Assembly: GCA_938030585.1 (NCBI GenBank)
Contig: CALHIA010000002.1
Coordinates: 1 to 14,259, forward strand
Length of the DNA: 14,259 nt
Source of the DNA: an uncultured Candidatus Saccharibacteria bacterium
GTDB taxonomy: Bacteria; Patescibacteriota; Saccharimonadia; Saccharimonadales; Saccharimonadaceae
Direction of reading: 5' to 3'
Shown here: piece after piece, positions 7,324-13,457 of the stretch
Layout of the letters: each line of letters begins with the position of its first letter
Numbering within the stretch: the first letter of the stretch is position 1
The notes under the pieces: generated by a model
The model's database searches: none
The model's input: the letters and a program-made list of their open reading frames with translations, nothing else
Told to the model about the DNA's origin: nothing
Made by a program: the position numbers and the translations under genes

Positions 7324-7509
7324 ATGCACCATTGTCGACTCTGTGGACATGCGGTGGAATGCGGGAGTCGGAAAGAGACTTCCCGCATTTTCGATGGTTT
7401 GTTGAGTTTTTCGATTTGTGCGAAATGTTTGTTTCGGATTTTTCATCTGAGACTTTTAGATAAGCGTGATAGAAACGAAATTTCTCGGGGGAATTGCTTA
7501 ATTAATTAA
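7324..7509 (+). CDS. Small zinc-ribbon-like protein (CxxC...CxxC)
   Basis: A 61-residue protein starting 1 nt after the KwaB-like stop, with AGAGG at 7314-7318, 5 nt before its ATG. Cys4-x2-Cys7 and Cys32-x2-Cys35 make a plausible four-cysteine zinc site; His2, His3, His9 and Cys13 lie near the first knuckle. Residues 22-45 are hydrophobic and aromatic around the second knuckle, and the C-terminal third is basic with Arg and Lys. I know no named family for it. Tight coupling suggests it works with the KwaB-like protein, perhaps as a nucleic-acid-binding or stabilising partner, but this is inference. Its stop sits in the palindromic A/T stretch at 7498-7509. Confidence 0.65.
   Translation: MHHCRLCGHAVECGSRKETSRIFDGLLSFSICAKCLFRIFHLRLLDKRDRNEISRGNCLIN
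7498..7509 (+). repeat. 12-bp A/T palindrome before the metal importer
   Basis: TTAATTAATTAA is a perfect palindrome that includes the stop of the small zinc-ribbon gene. It lies ~40 nt before the start of the metal-binding protein and could be a regulator site, but A/T-rich palindromes arise easily by chance and it does not match a metal-repressor consensus I can name. Candidate -10 boxes follow at 7526-7531 (TTTAAT) and 7534-7539 (TAGAAT). Only the first would leave the AGGAG at 7541-7545 inside the transcript. Confidence 0.3.
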
Positions 7510-7550
7510 ATTTTTTACTCAGAATTTTAATAGTAGAATAAGGAGTAAAA

Positions 7551-8609
7551 ATGAAGAATTTAAAAAAGCTATGGGCAGTTTTTGGCCTAGTTTTAGTGGT
7601 GGGATTATTGATTTTCTTGGTATTAAACCGAGAAAAGTTTGAACAAAAAAAGTATTCAGTGGTATCGACGAGTTTTCCGGGGTATGATTTTGCTAGGGCG
7701 GTGACAAAAAATACAAATATTAGCACTAAAATGTTGGTGAAGCCAGGAGCGGAAACCCATACCTATGAGCCAACACCGCAGGATATTATCGATATTAAAA
7801 ATGCCGATATGTTTGTCTACGTAGGTGGAGATTCCGACGCTTGGGTAGAGAAAATCTTGAAAGATGTGGACACGAAAAAAACTCACGTGGTGAAGTTGAT
7901 AGATTTGGTATCGACAGTGAACGAGGAAATTGTGGAAGGGATGGAAGATGATGATCATGATCACGACCATGACGACCATGATCACGATCATAAACATTCT
8001 CATGACCACGATCACTCGCACGACCACGATCATGACCATGACCACGAATCGCATGAGTATAAGCACGAGCATGATGAGGAAGAGGAAGGTCCAGAAATTG
8101 ATGAGCATGTCTGGACGAGTCCAAAAAAGGCGATGGAAATCGTGAAGAAAATCGCAGAAGTGGCTTCCGAAATTGATGTTGCGGAGAAAAATAAGATTGA
8201 CGATAATGCCGAAAAATATGTGGCGGAAATTGCGCAGGTAGATAAGGATTTACATCAAGCGATTGATGGTAAAATCTCAGAAATCGTGGTGGTGGATCGT
8301 TTTCCGTTCCGTTATTTTGCAGATGAATTTGGCTTAAAGTATGCGGCAGCTTTTTCGGGTTGCTCAGAACAAACTGAGGCAAGTGCGAAGACGATTAGCT
8401 TTTTGATTAACATAGTGAAGCAAGATAAGGTGAAGAAAATTTACAAGATCGAACTTTCGAACGGCAAGATTGCAGAAACCGTAAGTAAAGATACGGGCGC
8501 AGAAGTTTTGGAACTACATTCGGCACATAATGTGACGGCGGATGATTTTTCGAAGGGCGTGACTTACGTAGATTTGATGAAACGTAATCTGTTGGCTCTA
8601 AGTAAATAG
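7551..8609 (+). CDS. znuA: Zn/Mn ABC transporter substrate-binding protein (ZnuA/AdcA family)
   Basis: A 352-residue extracytoplasmic metal-binding protein that delivers Zn2+ (or Mn2+) to the ABC importer downstream. Residues 8-25 form one hydrophobic segment with no lipobox cysteine, so it is probably held by an uncleaved membrane anchor. Family motifs: GAETHTYEPTPQDI with ligand His70, DEHVWTSPKKA with His186, VVDRFPFRYFADEFGL (247-262) in place of the third histidine motif of classical ZnuA, and LHSAHNVT (322-329). This pattern matches the Gram-positive branch in which the third site reads DRFPFRY. Between the two histidine motifs lies a huge metal loop, residues 136-174, with 18 His alternating mostly with Asp. 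AGGAG precedes the ATG. The ATPase gene starts 7 nt after its stop. Zinc preference is inferred from the His loop. Confidence 0.92.
   Translation: MKNLKKLWAVFGLVLVVGLLIFLVLNREKFEQKKYSVVSTSFPGYDFARAVTKNTNISTKMLVKPGAETHTYEPTPQDIIDIKNADMFVYVGGDSDAWVEKILKDVDTKKTHVVKLIDLVSTVNEEIVEGMEDDDHDHDHDDHDHDHKHSHDHDHSHDHDHDHDHESHEYKHEHDEEEEGPEIDEHVWTSPKKAMEIVKKIAEVASEIDVAEKNKIDDNAEKYVAEIAQVDKDLHQAIDGKISEIVVVDRFPFRYFADEFGLKYAAAFSGCSEQTEASAKTISFLINIVKQDKVKKIYKIELSNGKIAETVSKDTGAEVLELHSAHNVTADDFSKGVTYVDLMKRNLLALSK
7947..8075 (+). repeat. In-frame His/Asp-coding short tandem repeat
   Basis: This stretch of the metal-binding protein gene is built of near-repeats of six-base units such as CACGAC and CATGAT, coding alternating Asp and His. 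The period is a multiple of three, so gain or loss of units would change loop length without a frameshift. It also holds many TGATCA-like palindromes. Confidence 0.8.
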
Positions 8610-8616
8610 GATTTTT

Positions 8617-9324
8617 ATGAAAAAACAGCCAATCATTGCAGTAAAAAACTTGAGCGTAGAATATGCGAAAACGCCGGTGTTTAGAAGAATTAATTTTGAA
8701 ATTTTGGCAGGAGATTTTATCTGCTTGGTTGGCTGTAATGGGGCCGGGAAAACTACTCTAATTAAGACGATTTTAGGTTTGATAGAACCAAGTGCAGGAA
8801 GCGTGGAGTTTCTCGGGATGAGCCGTAAGGAGATTGGCTATATTTCACAGGAGACAGTAGTAACGTCGAATTTTCCGGCGACAGTGGAAGAGATTGTATT
8901 AAGTGGACTACTCAATCAGAAGCGGGGGATTTTTTATACGAAAAGCGATAAGGAAAAATGTGAGGAAGCGCTCGCGAAATTTGGCATGAAAAAATTGTTG
9001 AAGAAACATTTTGCGGAGCTTTCGGGTGGACAAAAACAGAAAATTTGGTTGGCGCGGGCGGTGGTAGCGACGAAGAAATTATTAATTTTGGATGAACCGG
9101 GGAATAATTTGGATTCAAAATCGAAGAAGGAATTATATACAGAACTTTTGAAATTAAATGCGCAGGGAATCACGATTGTGATGATTACGCACGACCTTGA
9201 TCATCAGAATTTAATCGGAAATAAAATTTTAGCACTAGCGGACGGGGCGGCGACGATGGAAACTACGGAAGAATACGTAAAAAGAATTCATCGCCATGAT
9301 GATAGTGAAAGTGATGGGAAATAA
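8617..9324 (+). CDS. znuC: Zn/Mn ABC transporter ATP-binding protein
   Basis: A 235-residue ABC ATPase that energises the metal importer. Ordered motifs: Walker A GCNGAGKTT (39-47), Q-loop Gln78 in GYISQET, signature LSGGQKQKIWLARA (135-148), Walker B LLILDE (155-160), D-loop NNLD (163-166) and switch His192 in MITHDLDH. The Walker B to D-loop segment reads DEPGNNLD where DEPTxxLD or DEPxxGVD is usual; all catalytic residues remain. The C-terminal tail has HRHDD and further acidic residues. TAGGA overlaps the upstream stop, 5 nt before the ATG, and the permease follows after 9 nt. Order (binding protein, ATPase, permease) is that of Gram-positive adc/znu operons. Confidence 0.92.
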   Translation: MKKQPIIAVKNLSVEYAKTPVFRRINFEILAGDFICLVGCNGAGKTTLIKTILGLIEPSAGSVEFLGMSRKEIGYISQETVVTSNFPATVEEIVLSGLLNQKRGIFYTKSDKEKCEEALAKFGMKKLLKKHFAELSGGQKQKIWLARAVVATKKLLILDEPGNNLDSKSKKELYTELLKLNAQGITIVMITHDLDHQNLIGNKILALADGAATMETTEEYVKRIHRHDDSESDGK

Positions 9325-9333
9325 GAGGTAGCG

Positions 9334-10158
9334 ATGAACGGAATTTTGGAAAAGTTTCTGGAAATGTGGCAGTACCAATTTATGGTAAAGGCCTTGGCGG
9401 TGGGGGTAGTGTTGGCTGTGACGGCGGGGCTAATCGGGGTGTCTTTGGTTTTGAGGCGAAAGGCGATGATTGGTGATGGGCTTTCACATGTGGGATTCGG
9501 CGCCTTTGCGATTGCGACGGTGATTGGCGTGATGCCACTACAGTTTGCGTTACCAATAGTGATTTTGGCGGCGATTTTGATTTTGCAGGTGAACCAGAAA
9601 AGTAAGGTGGATGCGGATGCTTTAATTGCGATGCTTTCGGCGGGGGCATTGGCGGTGGGAACTTTGGTGATATCAGTGGTAAAGGGGGGGAATACGGATA
9701 TTAATAATTATTTATTTGGCAGTATTCTGGCACTAGATGATTTCGATGTGGTAGCGGGAGTGATTTTTTCGCTCGTGGTGATTTTATTCTTTATTGTGAA
9801 ATATCATGAGATTTTCGCGATGACGTTTGATGAGAATTTTGCCAAATCGATTGGGCTGAAGACCGAGCGGCTAAATACAATTTTTGCGATTTTGTGTGCA
9901 GTGGTAGTGGTGCTGGGAATGCGACTAGTGGGGGCGCTTCTGATTTCGAGTTTAATTATTTTCCCGACGGTGACGGCGATGCAGGTGGTGAAAAGTTTTA
10001 AGGCGGTGGTTTTTACCTCGGTGGTAGTTTCGGTATTTTGTATGGTAATGGGGATTATCTTTTCTTATTTTGTGGCGACGCCGACCGGCGCGACGATCGT
10101 AATTTTTAATGTGATGGCGTTTTTGGTGGCGAAGGCAGTGGAAGTTTTGAGGGGATAG
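9334..10158 (+). CDS. znuB: Zn/Mn ABC transporter permease (ABC-3 family)
   Basis: A 274-residue polytopic membrane protein of the ABC-3 family, the channel of the metal importer. Hydrophobic segments fill almost the whole length (about eight), starting at ~17-40. Family marks are LRRKAMIGDGLSHVGFGAFA (41-60), the loop NTDINNYLFGSILAL, a cytoplasmic coupling stretch KYHEIFAMTFDENFAKSIGL, and a late RLVGALLISSLIIFPTVTAM. Its length is normal. AAGAGGT at 9323-9329 overlaps the upstream stop. No hairpin terminator is visible in the 53 nt after the gene; the next promoter begins there. Confidence 0.93.
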   Translation: MNGILEKFLEMWQYQFMVKALAVGVVLAVTAGLIGVSLVLRRKAMIGDGLSHVGFGAFAIATVIGVMPLQFALPIVILAAILILQVNQKSKVDADALIAMLSAGALAVGTLVISVVKGGNTDINNYLFGSILALDDFDVVAGVIFSLVVILFFIVKYHEIFAMTFDENFAKSIGLKTERLNTIFAILCAVVVVLGMRLVGALLISSLIIFPTVTAMQVVKSFKAVVFTSVVVSVFCMVMGIIFSYFVATPTGATIVIFNVMAFLVAKAVEVLRG

Positions 10159-10173
10159 CGACTGATTTGACTT

Positions 10174-10202
10174 TTGGTATTTTAATTCGTTTATGTTAAG
10201 AT
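10174..10202 (+). promoter_or_regulatory. Candidate promoter of the BspA-like gene, near-leaderless
   Basis: An extended -10 TGTTAAGAT (10194-10202) has a fair -35, TTGGTA (10174-10179), 17 nt upstream. A start near 10209 would place the ATG at 10212 within 2-4 nt of the mRNA 5' end, with no Shine-Dalgarno site. An overlapping -10 (TATAAG, 10202-10207) would favour a later ATG at 10257. Confidence 0.5.
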
Positions 10203-10211
10203 ATAAGCTAT

Positions 10212-11588
10212 ATGGGAATGGGAAAAAGTGTGATTTTTGATATTTATAAAAAGAATATGAGAAATTTTGCTGGTTTTCTTGCATTTCTTTTCTTGGCGAA
10301 TTTGGGATTGATTGGTTTTGGTGGGGAAAGAGTGTCGGCTGCATATGTGCCGACACTTTCTGCTTCTTTGCAAAAATCAGAGGTAGAAATGACAAGTAAT
10401 TTTATTTTGAATAGTTATAATAAAACTGGGGTAGAGAATATTAGGCTTACAGTTAGTGGAAAAGTGAAGACTGGCTACAAAGTACTATTTAGCACGGATT
10501 CAGAGGAAACGGCATTAGTAAACGAAGACCAAAATAGTTCAAGTAAAATTAGCTCAATAGACTCATTGACTAGCTTATATGCGCTTCCGGATAATACATG
10601 GGCTTATTCTGTAAAATTTAGTGAAACGTACAATTATAGTCCAATACCAAAATTGTCTGCTCCGAATGTTATTGGGGAAAGAAGTGATGATTTTAAATAC
10701 TGGGAAACTGGAGATGACTATATAACGAGAATTGCCGTAAAAATAAATAATAATTTAGAAGCTGGGAAATATTCGAATAAATTAGTTTACTCGGTAATTT
10801 CAAATCCTTATGATAAAAAGACGGAGATATTGAAATATGGCTTTGGGTCAGTATCTCCAAGTGGTGGTCAATATGATACTAAGTATATAAAAAGAGCAGA
10901 AAGTATTCCTAGCGATGTGATAAATACTACCAGTATAGAAACAAGCTCATCAGATTATGAAATAAGAGCCTGGTATGATGCTAATGAAGACACTATATTT
11001 TATTACACCGAACAAAAGAAGATATATTTACCAGTAGACAGTTGGGGTATGTTTTTAAATTTTTCTAAATTAAGAAGTCTCGACTTATCAGATTTTGATT
11101 CTAGTTATGTAACTAATTTATCAAGTATGTTTTCACAATGTTCTGAACTTGAAGAAGTTAATCTTTCTAGTTTTGATACGAGAAATGTAACTAATATGGA
11201 AAATATGTTCAGATTTAGTCGAAAAATAAAATATCTAAATTTATCGAACTTTAATACGGAAAAAGTAACAAATATGGAAGAAATGTTTGAAAATATGCAT
11301 TTTTTGATTGAACTAGATATTTCGAACTTTAATACTAAAAACGTAAAAAATATGAATAGAATGTTTGCGACGTATGCGGGGACGGTTGATGTATTGGAAA
11401 AGATATATGTTAATAGTGATTTTGATACTTCTAATTTGATTAATTCGGTGCAGATTTTTGATGAAAGAAAAAAATTACGTGGTGGGAAAGGATCTTTCTT
11501 GGCATATCCGAGAGATGCGGATAAAACTTGGCTAAGAATTGATGATCCAGATAATGGTAGACCAGGGTACTTTACTAAGAAAGCTTAG
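10212..11588 (+). CDS. BspA-like leucine-rich-repeat (DUF285) surface protein
   Basis: A 458-residue secreted or membrane-linked surface protein. Residues ~20-43 form a signal-like segment; a start at Met16 (10257) would give a compact signal peptide ending near VSAAY. Residues ~45-200 form a polar beta-rich domain with NTWAYSVKFS and LEAGKYSNKLVYSVISN, a pattern I associate with surface proteins of Saccharibacteria. Residues ~245-275 lead into DUF285 repeats of the type LDLSxFDTxxVTNMxxMF (287-417) with a 26-residue period. The end reads NGRPGYFTKKA, with no LPxTG signal or C-terminal anchor. Such repeats mediate adhesion in Bacteroidetes, Mollicutes and Firmicutes proteins. The gene is more A/T-rich than its neighbours and uses more ATA codons, suggesting gain by transfer. 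The binding target is unknown. Confidence 0.85.
   Translation: MGMGKSVIFDIYKKNMRNFAGFLAFLFLANLGLIGFGGERVSAAYVPTLSASLQKSEVEMTSNFILNSYNKTGVENIRLTVSGKVKTGYKVLFSTDSEETALVNEDQNSSSKISSIDSLTSLYALPDNTWAYSVKFSETYNYSPIPKLSAPNVIGERSDDFKYWETGDDYITRIAVKINNNLEAGKYSNKLVYSVISNPYDKKTEILKYGFGSVSPSGGQYDTKYIKRAESIPSDVINTTSIETSSSDYEIRAWYDANEDTIFYYTEQKKIYLPVDSWGMFLNFSKLRSLDLSDFDSSYVTNLSSMFSQCSELEEVNLSSFDTRNVTNMENMFRFSRKIKYLNLSNFNTEKVTNMEEMFENMHFLIELDISNFNTKNVKNMNRMFATYAGTVDVLEKIYVNSDFDTSNLINSVQIFDERKKLRGGKGSFLAYPRDADKTWLRIDDPDNGRPGYFTKKA
11070..11462 (+). repeat. Tandem DUF285/LRR repeats (five units, last degenerate)
   Basis: Units begin at about 11070, 11148, 11226, 11304 and 11394. The first three are exactly 78 bp (26 residues), the fourth is longer and the fifth lacks the VTNM core. 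DNA identity among units is moderate, so recent expansion is not obvious. Confidence 0.75.
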
Positions 11589-11629
11589 TTAATCTATATG
11601 TTTATCAAAAATGGTCGTGGAATCGAATA

Positions 11630-11638
11630 TGGTATAAT
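11630..11638 (+). promoter_or_regulatory. Extended -10 promoter of tRNA-Arg
   Basis: TGGTATAAT is a perfect extended -10 box. It ends 8 nt before the first base of the mature tRNA, so transcription should start at or next to the tRNA 5' end. No good -35 is seen. Confidence 0.75.
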
Positions 11639-11646
11639 TTAGGTAT

Positions 11647-11722
11647 GGCCTGGTAGCTCAATGGATAGAGCGGCTCCGTCCTAAGGAGAAGGTTGCGAGT
11701 TCGACTCCCGCCCGGGTCACCA
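11647..11722 (+). tRNA. tRNA-Arg (anticodon CCT)
   Basis: The 76 nt fold as a full cloverleaf: acceptor GGCCTGG with CCGGGTC (with two G-U pairs), D arm GCTC/GAGC with loop AATGGATA, anticodon CCT at 11680-11682, T loop TTCGACT, discriminator A and an encoded CCA end. A20 in the D loop and C35 in the anticodon are known arginine identity elements. Two pairs are imperfect: G27-A43 at the top of the anticodon stem and A52-C62 in the T stem. It reads AGG codons. The next gene starts 7 nt after its CCA. Confidence 0.95.
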
Positions 11723-11729
11723 AATACGT

Positions 11730-12209
11730 ATGAGAAAAATGATTTTTGATGGTCAGAGAGAAGGCGAAGAGGTGCAGTTTGTGTTCCGACGCCATTTTTT
11801 GACGGCGAAGTCCGGTGTGATATTTTTAATTTTAATGATTATGATCGGGGTGGGATTAACTTTACTTTGGCCAAACAATATGATGATTTTCGAGGTATTT
11901 TTGGCGTTGATTCTAGTGGGGGTTTTAGGATTTTTATATTCTTACATGTTATGGTATTTTTCAATTTATATTGTGACTAATCAGCGGATTCGCCAGATTT
12001 CGCAACGAGGTTTGTTTAAGAAATCAGTGGTAGATTTGGGATTGGATAAGATTCAAAGTATTTCTTATGGTGTGAGCGGCATTCGGGCGGGATTGATGGG
12101 GTATGGCACGATTGTAATTCAAACGGCGGTGGGGGATTTGGTGATATCGATGGTAAAAAATTCGGAAAAAATTTATAACGATTTACAAAATCTAATTAAT
12201 GAGAAATAG
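11730..12209 (+). CDS. Bacterial PH-domain (bPH2/YdbS-like) membrane protein
   Basis: A 159-residue membrane protein. The N-terminal DGQREGEEVQFVFRRHFL (7-24) is the usual lead-in, followed by two membrane segments (~29-47 and ~55-79) and a cytoplasmic bacterial PH domain (~80-150) with IVTNQRIRQISQRGLFKKSV, LDKIQSISY and TIVIQTAVGDLVI. The role of these proteins is poorly known; related YdbS/YdbT proteins have been tied to envelope stress and antimicrobial resistance. There is no Shine-Dalgarno site: the ATG stands 7 nt after the tRNA CCA. A second in-frame ATG at 11739 also lacks one and would trim three residues. The SurA-like gene follows after 3 nt, so these form a unit. Confidence 0.85.
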   Translation: MRKMIFDGQREGEEVQFVFRRHFLTAKSGVIFLILMIMIGVGLTLLWPNNMMIFEVFLALILVGVLGFLYSYMLWYFSIYIVTNQRIRQISQRGLFKKSVVDLGLDKIQSISYGVSGIRAGLMGYGTIVIQTAVGDLVISMVKNSEKIYNDLQNLINEK

Positions 12210-12212
12210 GAA

Positions 12213-13328
12213 ATGAGCAAAGCGAAATTAGAAAACGAAGTGGATAAAACTATGACAAACGAAAATGACGCCGTAAAAGAGAAGAGACTTTCAATCGTGG
12301 CGAAAATGAAGCAAAAGCGCGAACAGAAGAAGATTGAAGAATTCAAGAACAAGACGGAGTTAGAAAAAGTCGAGGAGCGTCGTGAAGAGGTGCTATCGAA
12401 GGGGCGTAAGTTCAAATATCCAATGCAATATGCGAAATATCGCGTGGTGACAGTGACGATTATTTTGTCAGTGATGGCGGTGGTTTTGGCTTCGGGGGCA
12501 GGTTATTTTATGCTTTATAAATGGCAGAGTACGAATCCGATTCTTTATCGTTTGACGCAACTTTTGCCAGTATCGGTGGCTAATGTAAACGGCGCGGATG
12601 TGCGTTATTCGGATTATCTTTTGATTTATCATAGTACGATTACGCCGATCGAAAAACAACAGGGTAAGCTGGATAATGCGAAAGACAATGATTTTATGGA
12701 GCAGCATTATAAGCGTTTGGCACTGGATGAGGCGGAAAATTATGCTTGGGCTCTGAAATTGGCAAAAGAAAATGATTTGACGGTGACGGATAAGGAAGTG
12801 GATGAAATGATTTTGGAGCACCGAAAAATTGGTGGGGTGGAACGTAGTGAAGAAGGTTTCAAGAAGATCTTGGAAGATAATTTTGGTTTGACGATGAAGG
12901 AATATCGTCGAATGATTTATCTGTCACTGGTGAAGGAAAAAGTTTCGCAGGCAATCGACACAAACGCGGTGCAGCTTGCGGCGCAAGTAGAATCCTTGAT
13001 TAAATCTGGAAAAGATTTGAAGACAATCTCGGAAGAATTAGGCGACAAAGTACTCTATGAAGAAACCGGTGGGCTAGTCGATAAGATGAACGTGGATGGC
13101 GGCAGATCACTAAAAGCGATGAGTCTCAATGCGGGGGAAATTTCGGATAAATTTGTATCAAGTTCAGGAGATGGTTATTACTTCGTGAAATTGGTGGCAA
13201 AAACTGATTCGACGGTGAATTATACTTCGATCAAAATTTCATTTACGGAATTTGATAAGCAAATGAAGGAAATTCGAGATTCTGGTAAAGTTAAAGAATT
13301 AATTAAAATTGATCGACAAGAATCCTAA
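12213..13328 (+). CDS. Membrane-anchored SurA/PpiC-like chaperone
   Basis: A 371-residue single-pass protein. Residues 1-75 are highly charged (Lys, Glu, Arg) and likely cytoplasmic, partly coiled-coil. A membrane segment spans ~78-102, and the rest lies outside. Residues ~120-250 look like a SurA N-terminal chaperone domain: SVANVNGADVRYSDYL, then helices with LALDEAENYAWALKLAKEN and TDKEVDEMI. Residues ~255-345 look like a reduced parvulin rotamase domain (ETGGLVDKM, LNAGEISDKF, GDGYYFVKLV). Key parvulin catalytic residues are not evident, so it may be a holdase only. It probably helps surface or pilus proteins fold. AGGA overlaps the upstream stop but is only 1 nt from the ATG, so the start probably depends on coupling; an ATG at 12252 is the alternative. 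A terminator follows. Confidence 0.8.
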   Translation: MSKAKLENEVDKTMTNENDAVKEKRLSIVAKMKQKREQKKIEEFKNKTELEKVEERREEVLSKGRKFKYPMQYAKYRVVTVTIILSVMAVVLASGAGYFMLYKWQSTNPILYRLTQLLPVSVANVNGADVRYSDYLLIYHSTITPIEKQQGKLDNAKDNDFMEQHYKRLALDEAENYAWALKLAKENDLTVTDKEVDEMILEHRKIGGVERSEEGFKKILEDNFGLTMKEYRRMIYLSLVKEKVSQAIDTNAVQLAAQVESLIKSGKDLKTISEELGDKVLYEETGGLVDKMNVDGGRSLKAMSLNAGEISDKFVSSSGDGYYFVKLVAKTDSTVNYTSIKISFTEFDKQMKEIRDSGKVKELIKIDRQES

Positions 13329-13345
13329 GTGAGACTAATCAGGAA

Positions 13346-13375
13346 TCCACCTCTGGAAACAGGGGTGGACTTTTT
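13346..13375 (+). terminator. Rho-independent terminator after the SurA-like gene
   Basis: TCCACCTCTG pairs with CAGGGGTGGA over 10 bp with one T-G wobble, closing a GAAA tetraloop, and is followed by C and five T. It ends the tRNA-PH-SurA unit. Confidence 0.85.
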
Positions 13376-13392
13376 GGTAAATTTGATTACAA

Positions 13393-13418
13393 TAATCTAT
13401 AAGCGTAAGTTTAGATTA
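13393..13418 (+). promoter_or_regulatory. Inverted repeat, possible operator of the MBL gene
   Basis: TAATCTA (13393-13399) and TAGATTA (13412-13418) are a perfect 7-bp inverted repeat, half-sites 19 bp apart centre to centre, about two helical turns. A direct repeat GATTAC (13385-13390 and 13414-13419) overlaps it. A weak promoter, TTGATT (13383-13388) with TAAGTT (13406-13411) at 17-nt spacing, would be covered by the repeat. The half-sites could also form an RNA stem. Confidence 0.4.
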
Positions 13419-13445
13419 CGAGTACTTTAAACTTTAGAAAATTCG

Positions 13446-13452
13446 AAGGAGG
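13446..13452 (+). promoter_or_regulatory. Very strong Shine-Dalgarno site of the MBL gene
   Basis: AAGGAGG lies 5 nt before the ATG at 13458, a full match to the usual 16S rRNA tail and the strongest site in the window. Confidence 0.75.
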
Positions 13453-13457
13453 GGGAT

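Noticed and set aside
6303..7509. Complete Kiwa system
   Set aside because: No KwaA-like multi-helix membrane protein is present on either side.
7947..8075. CRISPR-like repeat array
   Set aside because: Units are six bases without spacers and lie inside a coding frame.
7656..8382. Long minus-strand frames and an overlapping plus frame over the His-rich region
   Set aside because: They arise from the repeat in other frames; protein composition is low-complexity and the known gene explains the region.
11647..11722. tRNA as an integration site for a mobile element
   Set aside because: No integrase, no repeated tRNA 3' end downstream, and the next genes look like core membrane genes.
13376..13457. 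Riboswitch in the leader of the MBL gene
   Set aside because: The region is short and A/T-rich, with only one simple inverted repeat; no known aptamer pattern is seen.
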